A stretch of 5,768 nt of DNA from Flavobacteriales bacterium (GTDB lineage: Bacteria; Bacteroidota; Bacteroidia; Flavobacteriales_F; PHOS-HE28), in contig JADZGG010000241.1 in NCBI GenBank assembly GCA_020854015.1, positions 1 through 5,768 of the forward strand, written 5' to 3'. Below the pieces are notes generated by a model. It did not search any database. It worked only from the letters and a program-made list of their open reading frames with translations, and was not told the DNA's origin. Both the position numbers and the translations under genes were made by a program. How positions within the stretch are numbered: position 1 is the first letter of the stretch; the number at the start of each line of letters is the position of its first letter. This document shows positions 1 through 4,919 of the stretch, one piece after another.

Positions 1-208
1 CGAGACCGGTTCCCCTCCTGTTCAGGATGGGGTCGCGGAACTACGGTACAAGGAAGCCAATGCGTTCGTGATCGAAAGGCGCGTTGTGGAGGACAGGCGC
101 CCTGTGGTGTACAAGCGTGTCCAACATGCCTGCGGGCAGGTCTATTACTTCAAGGATTCCACAGGCATCGGTGAGCGCGTGTGGAAAGAGCGTTTCAGCG
201 AACCCTGA
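1..208 (+). CDS. C-terminal fragment of an unidentified protein (5' end outside window)
   Basis: The frame starting at base 2 is open from the window edge to TGA at 206-208, giving 68 residues of the C-terminus of a larger protein. It reads like real protein: mixed charged and aromatic residues, with a segment VVYKRVQHACGQVYYFKDS followed by GIGERVWKE near the end, suggestive of a small beta-rich terminal module. I do not recognise the family and assign no function. The stop lies only 4 bp from the stop of the convergent siaC-like gene, leaving no room for a separate terminator. The alternative forward frame beginning at 84 is an antisense shadow of siaC and was not used. Coding is likely from the codon pattern and the tight fit with the neighbour; identity is unknown. 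Confidence 0.7.
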   Translation, partial: ETGSPPVQDGVAELRYKEANAFVIERRVVEDRRPVVYKRVQHACGQVYYFKDSTGIGERVWKERFSEP

Positions 209-212
209 TCGC

Positions 213-593
213 TCAAGGCACCTCCACCAGTTTCACGGGGAAGTCCAGCAGGCCTTGAAAGTCCTCACCGGCCTCCTCCATGTTCAGGTCGCCCTCTTCG
301 TAGACCCAGTCCATGGTCACCTGGCTCTTGCCGGAGGCATGAAGCTCATCGAACACCTTCAGCAAGTCCAACAGGTACTTGGCCGAACTGCTGTTGAAGT
401 AGGTGAGCGTGAACTTCACCAAGGTCTTCTCAGGGGGCTGTTGCGCATAGTCCTCCACCATTTCGATCAGCGGCAGGAAGAACCGGTCCGCGTTCTCATG
501 GATCGAGCATCCCCGAACTTCCAGTCGGCCCTGCTTCGGGTCCAACAGCACATACGGGGTCTTGTCCGTGGCGGAGCGTTCGAAAGGGTCCAT
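213..593 (-). CDS. siaC: SiaC-family (DUF1987) regulatory phosphoprotein
   Basis: A 126-residue protein covering the whole DUF1987/SiaC fold. Visible family signatures are KTPYVLLDPKQGRLEVRG near the N-terminus (residues 11-28), SIHEN (30-34), the PPEKT...FTLTYFNSSSAK block (53-72) and W-YEEGD...EAGEDF towards the C-terminus. In Pseudomonas aeruginosa, SiaC is a cytoplasmic partner of the SiaA phosphatase, the SiaB kinase and the diguanylate cyclase SiaD, and is switched by phosphorylation of Thr68. Here the equivalent position (residue 68 from my start) is Ser, in NSSS. I chose ATG at 591-593 because it gives the compact family length. An in-frame TTG at 630-632 would add 13 residues without family similarity. 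No siaA, siaB or siaD is visible nearby, so its partner kinase is unknown. It is divergent from the Usp gene. Confidence 0.88.
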   Translation of the reverse strand: MDPFERSATDKTPYVLLDPKQGRLEVRGCSIHENADRFFLPLIEMVEDYAQQPPEKTLVKFTLTYFNSSSAKYLLDLLKVFDELHASGKSQVTMDWVYEEGDLNMEEAGEDFQGLLDFPVKLVEVP

Positions 594-686
594 GGGGTGC
601 CGCGAATGTAGCGCGATGCGCGCATCGGTCAAGTTCGGAACGCTCGGCCTTGATTACCTTCAGCACCGGATCAACAACGGAACGCC
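594..686. promoter_or_regulatory. divergent intergenic region between siaC and usp
   Basis: These 93 bp separate two divergently transcribed genes and so must hold the start signals of both unless transcription enters from elsewhere. On the + strand TACCTTCA at 655-662 partly resembles the Bacteroidota -7 box TAnnTTTG, with TTCG at 634-637 as a poor -33 candidate 17 bp upstream. No clear -7 box is seen for siaC. Neither gene has a recognisable Shine-Dalgarno sequence. The region assignment is firm; the specific boxes are weak. Confidence 0.35.
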
Positions 687-1487
687 ATGGCCATTCAGAA
701 CATCCTGGTCCCTTACGATTTTTCGGATTGTGCCACCGACGCGCTTCGCGTGGCCGCCAAGATCGCCAAGCTTACTGGCGCGTGCATCGATATTGTGCAC
801 CTGTATGAGACGAAGACGGATTTCCATGTGGAGAACCAGAAACTACGCGAGGAGATCGAAGCGAAGCTCGACAAGGTTCCGAGTCTGCCGTTCCTCGAAG
901 GCTTGGAATTGAAGAAATTCATGTTGCGGCAGTTGAACCTTACGGAGATGTTCAAGAACGAACGCCTGGCCCAGATGGACCTGGTGGTCATGGGCTCCCA
1001 TGGGGCACAGGGCATCAAGGGTGTAGTGGGCAGCAATACCCAGCGCATCGTGCGTATCGCGCCCATGCCCGTGCTCGTGATCAAGCATCACGTGGAGGAT
1101 TTTCAAGTGAACGACCTGGTCTACGCCTCCAATTTCACCGCCACGGACATCGTGAAGTTCGAGGCCTTCCTGCCGTTGGTGGAGATCTTCGACCCCAAGG
1201 TGCACCTGCTCAAGGTGAACACCCCCAAGAACTTCGAGCGTAGCGAGGATACCAAGGAAGCCATCGGCAACTTCCTGCAGCGCCACGAACTGCGCAAGTT
1301 CACCACGACCATCTACAACGACCTCAGCATCGAGGAAGGCATCCTGAACTTCTCACGCAGTATCGACGCGGACATGATCGCCATGGCCACCCACGGCCGG
1401 ACCGGCTTTTTCCACGTGGTGAACGGCAGCCTTACCGAGGATATCGTCAACCACACCACCTTCCCGGTCCTGAGCGTCAAGCTGTGA
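687..1487 (+). CDS. tandem-domain universal stress protein (UspA family)
   Basis: The 266-residue product contains two Usp domains in tandem, a usual length for two-domain Usp proteins. Domain 1 (about 1-135) opens with NILVPYDFSDCA and ends with the nucleotide-loop segment MGSHGAQGIKGVVGSNTQ followed by PMPVLVIK. Domain 2 (about 143-266) ends with MATHGRTGFFHVVNGS then TEDIVNH and FPVLSVKL. Usp proteins are cytoplasmic alpha/beta proteins, often ATP-binding, induced by starvation and other stresses; the exact target here cannot be read from sequence. Against the family motif G-2x-G-9x-G(S/T), the loop of domain 1 has 8 rather than 9 residues in the second interval. Domain 2 has the 9-residue spacing but Ala for the first Gly. 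No Shine-Dalgarno precedes the ATG. It heads a rightward cluster and is divergent from siaC. Confidence 0.95.
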   Translation: MAIQNILVPYDFSDCATDALRVAAKIAKLTGACIDIVHLYETKTDFHVENQKLREEIEAKLDKVPSLPFLEGLELKKFMLRQLNLTEMFKNERLAQMDLVVMGSHGAQGIKGVVGSNTQRIVRIAPMPVLVIKHHVEDFQVNDLVYASNFTATDIVKFEAFLPLVEIFDPKVHLLKVNTPKNFERSEDTKEAIGNFLQRHELRKFTTTIYNDLSIEEGILNFSRSIDADMIAMATHGRTGFFHVVNGSLTEDIVNHTTFPVLSVKL

Positions 1488-1490
1488 CCG

Positions 1491-1516
1491 TTGCACAAGC
1501 GGCATCGCTATATTTA
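1491..1516 (+). promoter_or_regulatory. possible Bacteroidota-type promoter for the DUF1883 gene
   Basis: TATATTTA at 1509-1516 matches the Bacteroidota -7 consensus TAnnTTTG except for the last base. A TTG at 1491-1493 could serve as -33, but the 15-bp spacer is shorter than usual. The box lies in the 47-nt gap after the Usp stop, and a start about 7 nt downstream would leave a leader of only about 10-15 nt before the ATG at 1535. It would let the DUF1883 gene be expressed apart from usp. This rests on motif reading only. Confidence 0.35.
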
Positions 1517-1534
1517 CCGACAACACTCCGGAGG

Positions 1535-1909
1535 ATGAAGTTCCTGCACAAGCAATACCAAGCCAAGAAGAAAGAGATCATCGAGGTGGAATTGGACCGA
1601 GCCGCGAAGGTGAAGTTCATGACCGCGATGGATTTCAAGCAATACAAGAACGGTCGCAGCCACAAGTACTATGGTGGACTGTTCGAAGAATCCCCTGTGC
1701 GTTTCGTGATCCCCCATGATGCCGTGTGGTATGCCGTGGTGGAGAAGGGATCTTCAGCTGCTCCACAGGATGTTGTCGCTTCCACCCGCCTGATGCTTCC
1801 GAACCGCGCCGTGGTCAACAGCTTGGCCGTTGATGCGCCCCAGCACGTGCGGCTCGCACAGAGTGAGGAAGGCACATTGATCGGTGAAGGCTCCGAGGAG
1901 AACGGCTGA
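1535..1909 (+). CDS. DUF1883 domain protein
   Basis: The 124-residue product begins with MKFLH, the typical N-terminus of DUF1883 proteins. It contains the hallmark YKNGRSHKYYGG (37-48), preceded by VEL..AAKVKFM and followed by SPVRFVIPHDAVWYAVVE, a predicted all-beta core ending near residue 92. The last ~30 residues (from about NRAVVNS) are an acidic tail beyond the core. Function is unknown. From memory, DUF1883 also occurs fused to TIR domains in some bacteria; there is no TIR domain here. I chose ATG at 1535 because the family starts at this Met. An in-frame GTG at 1484, overlapping the Usp stop as GTGA, would add 17 unrelated residues. GGAGG abuts the ATG directly, too close for a normal ribosome binding site. 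The next gene starts 34 nt downstream, so the two may be co-transcribed. Confidence 0.85.
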   Translation: MKFLHKQYQAKKKEIIEVELDRAAKVKFMTAMDFKQYKNGRSHKYYGGLFEESPVRFVIPHDAVWYAVVEKGSSAAPQDVVASTRLMLPNRAVVNSLAVDAPQHVRLAQSEEGTLIGEGSEENG

Positions 1910-1943
1910 ACAACACCTTCCACCCACTTGTTCCATCAGTGCC

Positions 1944-2660
1944 ATGAACAAGGACCTTCGTTCGGAAAGTGAAAGGTTGGAGCGTATTCTGCTCGGTCAG
2001 GAGGAGTTGATCGCGGAGGTAGGTGCCATTCTCGAAGAGGAGCAGAAGCACGACGACATCCTCCGCGCGATGGTGCTCAGTTCCGTGGGCGGCAAAGTGA
2101 ATCACATTCCTAGGCTGGACCCCGATCGCATCTTTCTGGAAGAGGAGATCCGCACCTTGTGTGTGAAGTACCGCCTTCGCTTTCTGGATGGTGGACGCTT
2201 CAAGGGTGAACTACCCATGCAAGCCATCTTCGAGTTACGGTGCCTGGAGGCGCGCACCGACGGTCCGGTGCGCGGTTTCAAGATCATGGCCCCGGCAGCA
2301 CGCTTCCAGCTCTGTGACACGAACGCGGACCCTTTGCTGTTCGTTCCTGTAGGTCCCAAGCATTACTACCTCGTGCATCGCTGGGGTAACGACATGTCCA
2401 CGATCCGTAGCTTGCTGGTATGGCCCTTCCGGACGCTGGGCACCCTGGCCACGTCCTTGGTGGTGCTCGCGTTGATGGCCGCTGCCTTCACACCATCCTC
2501 GATCATCACCACGGATCCAAGCGCGGGCTGGTGGGGCGCTCACCGCGTCCTGTTCTTCTTCTGGAGCACGGTGATGCTCACAGGCTTCACCGTCTTCGGT
2601 TGGTTCGCCTTCCACGGGCGTTTCAGCAGCGAATGCTGGAACAGTCGCACGTTCAACTAA
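1944..2660 (+). CDS. conserved two-helix membrane protein of unknown function
   Basis: A 238-residue protein with a soluble N-terminal part and a C-terminal membrane hairpin. Residues 1-45 are heptad-like and charged (SESERLERILLGQEELIAEV, EEEQKHDDI), probably a helix or coiled coil. Residues 60-150 form a mixed region with YRLRFLDGGRFKG (76-88) and LLFVPVGPKHYYLVHRWGND (131-150). Two hydrophobic segments, about 165-183 and 201-223, are likely transmembrane helices joined by a short loop. The C-terminus ends WNSRTFN. I recall similar proteins from Flavobacteriia, always as unknowns. ATG at 1944 is chosen over an in-frame upstream ATG at 1884, which lies inside the DUF1883 gene and adds an unlikely Pro/Arg-rich leader. 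With both ends cytoplasmic, the hairpin would act as an anchor. The 3' end overlaps the convergent small gene by 8 bp. Confidence 0.82.
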   Translation: MNKDLRSESERLERILLGQEELIAEVGAILEEEQKHDDILRAMVLSSVGGKVNHIPRLDPDRIFLEEEIRTLCVKYRLRFLDGGRFKGELPMQAIFELRCLEARTDGPVRGFKIMAPAARFQLCDTNADPLLFVPVGPKHYYLVHRWGNDMSTIRSLLVWPFRTLGTLATSLVVLALMAAAFTPSSIITTDPSAGWWGAHRVLFFFWSTVMLTGFTVFGWFAFHGRFSSECWNSRTFN

Positions 2661-2865
2661 GGTTCCGGAGGGAGGTCTTTACGCGCTCCAGCACCGGCTG
2701 AGGTGTCCGACATAGACACATGCTGCGGAACCAGCGTTTCAGTTCTTCGCGTTCCTCCGCACCCAGCAAGCGAAAAGCCTTTTTCAATTCCTTCCGGAAC
2801 GTGGCACGATCCGCGAAGCTGATCTTCGAAAGGACCTCCTTGTAGTATTCGACAGGTGCGCGCAT
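2653..2865 (-). CDS. small charged conserved hypothetical protein (70 aa)
   Basis: The 70-residue product begins MRAPVEYYKEVLSKISF and continues with alternating Lys/Arg/Glu and Leu/Phe (RKELKKAFRLLGAEEREELKRW by composition, residues 24-45), so it should be almost entirely helical and cytoplasmic. It has no signal peptide or membrane segment. Two cysteines sit close together at 50 and 52 (MCLC), too few for a standard zinc site. It resembles short Bacteroidota proteins of unknown function that I recall with the same PVEYYKEVL-type start. It lies 48 nt downstream of the secreted TonB-C-like gene on the same strand and may be its operon partner. Its stop (2653-2655) lies inside the 3' end of the convergent membrane protein gene. 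No function is assigned. Confidence 0.75.
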   Translation of the reverse strand: MRAPVEYYKEVLSKISFADRATFRKELKKAFRLLGAEEREELKRWFRSMCLCRTPQPVLERVKTSLRNLS

Positions 2866-2913
2866 GGGGGAGAGGGATAGGACCTTACGATACGCAACGA
2901 CGCAGAAAAGGTT

Positions 2914-3450
2914 TCACTCGCCCGGTTCCCCGAACAACAGGGAAGGGGCGTATTCGAAGGAGCAATGGCCCATGGCCCGCGCGCCCTCTTTGGTGGCCGG
3001 GATGAATTTTGGCAACCCGTAGAGCGCGACGATGATCTGGTTCGCCAGCCCCTTGTCACCGGCATAGTCCACGTTGATCTGCTTCACATCCCCGAACTGG
3101 TTCACATCGAAGTCGACCTTGATGCGGACGGATTCAACGGGCTTGGTGGTGGGTGGAACGGCTTTCAAGCGGGACCGGATCTCGGTGAGCACTTGCTGGG
3201 CATTGCAGGCCTTGCGCGGGTCGCCGCTCAGTTCCTGGCAGCTCGGATGTGATGGTGGTACATCGAAGTCGCCCGTGTAGTTCCAGGACATCCGCTCATC
3301 TCCAGGTCGGTCCAGCATCGGCGCAGCGCTGGACATCGGTTGCACGGTCAGCTCCTTGGCTTCGCTCTTCTGCACCTTGGGCGGAGCGGTCTCTTGCGCG
3401 TTGACGAATTGAAAGGAGAGCAGGAGGATCAGGCTGCTGGCAAGGCGCAT
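2914..3450 (-). CDS. secreted protein with a TonB C-terminal-like domain
   Basis: The 178-residue product starts with a clear Sec signal peptide (hydrophobic core SLILLLSFQFV, probable cleavage after Ala18 before QE). A Pro/Ser/Lys-rich linker follows to about residue 65. The segment HPSCQELSGDPRKACNAQQV (68-87) matches the spaced-cysteine pattern seen before many Bacteroidota TonB-C domains. Residues 107-166 (VRIKVDFDVNQFGDVKQINV, then LPKFIPATKEG) read as a degenerate TonB-C fold. Classical TonB needs an inner-membrane anchor to use proton-motive force; here the N-terminus looks cleavable, so I infer a free periplasmic or surface protein rather than an energy transducer. The start is the ATG at 3448-3450, without a Shine-Dalgarno. 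It lies downstream of the hsp20 terminator and may lead an operon with the 70-residue gene. Confidence 0.82.
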   Translation of the reverse strand: MRLASSLILLLSFQFVNAQETAPPKVQKSEAKELTVQPMSSAAPMLDRPGDERMSWNYTGDFDVPPSHPSCQELSGDPRKACNAQQVLTEIRSRLKAVPPTTKPVESVRIKVDFDVNQFGDVKQINVDYAGDKGLANQIIVALYGLPKFIPATKEGARAMGHCSFEYAPSLLFGEPGE

Positions 3451-3473
3451 GGAGGAGTGAGGTTGAGTTGACC

Positions 3474-3481
3474 GAAAGGTA
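3474..3481 (-). promoter_or_regulatory. possible -7 element for the secreted TonB-C-like gene
   Basis: On the minus strand this reads TACCTTTC, seven of eight positions of the Bacteroidota -7 box TAnnTTTG. It lies 24 nt upstream of the ATG and just downstream of the hsp20 terminator, a sensible place for a new promoter. No convincing TTTG is seen at -33; the terminator hairpin occupies that space. Confidence 0.35.
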
Positions 3482-3489
3482 GGAAATGG

Positions 3490-3518
3490 GAAGACCCCGC
3501 GGGAGAGGCGGGGTCTTC
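3490..3518 (-). terminator. strong hairpin terminator after hsp20
   Basis: An 11-bp perfect stem (GAAGACCCCGC at 3490-3500 with GCGGGGTCTTC at 3508-3518) encloses a 7-nt loop. It begins 17 nt past the hsp20 stop codon and lies between two minus-strand genes, as expected for an intrinsic-type terminator of hsp20. On the minus strand the 3' flank is CCATTTCC, so the U-tract is poor. On the plus strand a short TTTG follows, but no plus-strand gene ends nearby. Confidence 0.75.
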
Positions 3519-3535
3519 TTTGAACGCGGTCCGGA

Positions 3536-3979
3536 TCAGCCGATCTGGATCTCGCGAACGCTGGGCTTCTTCACTTCCACTTTCGGGATCAGCAGGTTCA
3601 GCACGCCGTTCACGAAGTCGGCCTTGATGTTGTCGTGCTGGGTGCCTTCGGGCAGGCGGAAGCTGCGGCTGAAGGAGGATCGGGTGAACTCGCGACGCGT
3701 GAAGCGCTCGGTCTCCTTGGTCTGGTCGCTCTTGTGCTCGGCGCTGATGGTCAACACCTCGTTCTCCACCTTGATCTTCAGGTCCTGTCGCTCGAAGCCG
3801 GGGGCGAGCAGTTCCAACTTGTAGTCGGTCTCCCGCTCGGTGATGTTCACACCTGGCAGCGAGCGCTTCAGGTCGTCGTGCCCGAAGAAGTGGGTGATGT
3901 CCCTGCCGAAGAACTCGTTCACCAGGTCATTGAACGGATGTAGTGCGGTGCCTTGAGGGCGATACTTCGTGATGGTCAT
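3536..3979 (-). CDS. Hsp20 / alpha-crystallin small heat shock protein
   Basis: The 147-residue product has the three-part small heat shock protein layout. There is an N-terminal arm (1-40) with Phe-rich HPFNDLVNEFFGRDITHFF, and an alpha-crystallin domain (about 41-137) with LPGVNITERETDYKLELLAPGF at its start and the hallmark ADFVNGVLNLLIPK (120-133). A short tail carries the I-x-I motif (IQI, 144-146) that docks on neighbouring dimers. Family members are ATP-independent cytoplasmic holdases that bind unfolding proteins and hand them to other chaperones. ATG at 3977-3979 is preferred; an in-frame GTG at 4001-4003 would add 8 residues and would place the start inside a palindrome. The upstream gap is 119 bp and holds that palindrome, a candidate operator. 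A strong hairpin follows the gene, suggesting a single-gene transcript. Confidence 0.95.
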   Translation of the reverse strand: MTITKYRPQGTALHPFNDLVNEFFGRDITHFFGHDDLKRSLPGVNITERETDYKLELLAPGFERQDLKIKVENEVLTISAEHKSDQTKETERFTRREFTRSSFSRSFRLPEGTQHDNIKADFVNGVLNLLIPKVEVKKPSVREIQIG

Positions 3980-3999
3980 GGATTTGGTTCGTTTGGTGT

Positions 4000-4013
4000 G
4001 CACAACGTTGTGC
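4000..4013. promoter_or_regulatory. perfect 14-bp palindrome upstream of hsp20, candidate operator
   Basis: GCACAACGTTGTGC is a perfect inverted repeat with no spacer, centred about 28 bp upstream of the preferred hsp20 ATG. The AACGTT centre resembles the central-CG operators of LacI-type repressors. It is neither the CIRCE element (TTAGCACTC-N9-GAGTGCTAA) nor an HspR site. The location just upstream of, or within, the hsp20 leader is what suggests repression. No matching regulator gene lies in the window. Confidence 0.45.
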
Positions 4014-4043
4014 GACGACCCCGACGGTCAAACCCAATACCAG

Positions 4044-4060
4044 TTGAAATAATGTGCCAA
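4044..4060 (-). promoter_or_regulatory. weak sigma-54-like -24/-12 sequence upstream of hsp20
   Basis: The minus strand reads TTGGCACATTATTTCAA. The -24 half TTGGCAC is a full match to the sigma-54 consensus and the spacing to the -12 position is right, but the nearly invariant GC of the -12 element is CA here. It lies 65-81 nt upstream of the hsp20 ATG, upstream of the palindrome. No activator or rpoN is in view, so it may be chance. Confidence 0.15.
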
Positions 4061-4098
4061 TACGACCGATTTAGTGAAGCGAAAGTGTCAATATGGCG

Positions 4099-4848
4099 CT
4101 ACTGGCTTTGAAAAATGTACTTGATCCAGCCTTTCTGCGGGTCGGCGGCTGTGGAGGACCTGCTAAAACGAGCGGTCCGCGCTGACCCCAGCGCCTTTTC
4201 GATCAGGCAGTCTTCAGTCGTTGTGCTGGCGCTCGGGTCAAGCTCTGCTTTGACCACGTGGCCGCTGGCATCCACCGAAACACGGATCAGCACCACGCCA
4301 CCACCGCGACACTGGAACCCAGGCCGGTGCAGGTACTGGTCACTGCGGTCCTTCAGGTCGTATTCCACCATGGCCACGCCTTCCACTTTGGTGGGCTTGG
4401 GATCCTCGGTGGGCTTGTACTTCTTGGGGTCCCATTTGCTTGGGTCCAAGGCGGGCAAGTGGATATCCTCGCCGCGCGCGGTCCGTTCAGCTTTCAGCCG
4501 TTCGAACTCTTCCCGCTCCATCTCCCTGAGGTCCTCCTCGACGGATTCGCTGATGCGTTCCTGTGCTCGGGCGCTCAAGCGCTGCTGGCTCTGCTCGGCG
4601 CTCACGTTGCTGCTCAACGACTTCACCTCCTGTGCAGCTAGCGCACGCTGTTGTTCTTGCAGTTCTTCGGGTGTTTGCTCGATCGGGGGCGTGGCCACTT
4701 CGATCAAGAGTTCGCCCGGAGCATCCTCTTCCTTTTTGATCTGCAGGTTCTGGAAAGCGAGCACGAACAACACCACAGTGTGCAGCATCAGCGAACCGAC
4801 GATGCCCAGCTTGTTCCGGTCGAACCAGTCCAGAAAGTTGGTCCACAT
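4099..4848 (-). CDS. TonB-family energy transducer (TonB C-terminal domain protein)
   Basis: The 249-residue product is built like TonB/TolA proteins. It has a short cytoplasmic N-terminus (WTNFLDWFDRNK), one transmembrane helix (about 15-32, IVGSLMLHTVVLFVLAF), a long Glu/Gln/Arg-rich periplasmic helix (55-125), a Pro/Lys linker (130-155), and a C-terminal domain. That domain contains QCRGGGVVLIRVSVDASGHV (179-198), TEDCLIEKAL (211-220) and the closing strand GWIKYIFQ (240-247). The cysteines at 180 and 214 look like the pair common in this subtype. The family couples inner-membrane proton-motive force, through ExbB/ExbD, to outer-membrane proteins; neither partner is encoded here. ATG at 4846-4848 is preferred to an in-frame GTG at 4861-4863 that adds five residues. 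It lies 71 nt downstream of the rsmF-like gene. A TolA-like role is an alternative. Confidence 0.88.
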   Translation of the reverse strand: MWTNFLDWFDRNKLGIVGSLMLHTVVLFVLAFQNLQIKKEEDAPGELLIEVATPPIEQTPEELQEQQRALAAQEVKSLSSNVSAEQSQQRLSARAQERISESVEEDLREMEREEFERLKAERTARGEDIHLPALDPSKWDPKKYKPTEDPKPTKVEGVAMVEYDLKDRSDQYLHRPGFQCRGGGVVLIRVSVDASGHVVKAELDPSASTTTEDCLIEKALGSARTARFSRSSTAADPQKGWIKYIFQSQ

Positions 4849-4897
4849 GATGGTGCTGTACACGCAAAAGCCTTGTCCGACGCGCGTTGAGAGGTGG

Positions 4898-4905
4898 GAA
4901 AGTTA
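4898..4905 (-). promoter_or_regulatory. possible -7 element for the TonB-family gene
   Basis: The minus strand reads TAACTTTC, seven of eight positions of TAnnTTTG, in the 71-nt gap between the rsmF-like gene and the TonB-family gene. A start about 7 nt downstream would give a leader of roughly 40 nt. No TTTG is visible at the -33 distance, which falls inside the end of the rsmF-like gene. Confidence 0.25.
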
Positions 4906-4919
4906 CGTTCCGAAGCGCA

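Noticed and set aside
84..611. 175-residue plus-strand open frame
   Set aside because: It runs antisense across the whole siaC-like gene, and its beginning lies in the wrong frame of the edge fragment. The SiaC motifs on the minus strand are decisive.
1198..1207. Palindrome AGGTGCACCT
   Set aside because: Short, within the Usp coding sequence, with no regulatory context.
843..1286. 147-residue minus-strand frame within usp
   Set aside because: A His/Leu/Glu-rich antisense shadow of a well-supported Usp gene.
1529..1534. GGAGG before the DUF1883 start as a ribosome binding site
   Set aside because: It abuts the ATG with zero spacing, incompatible with normal Shine-Dalgarno function, and no other gene here uses such a site.
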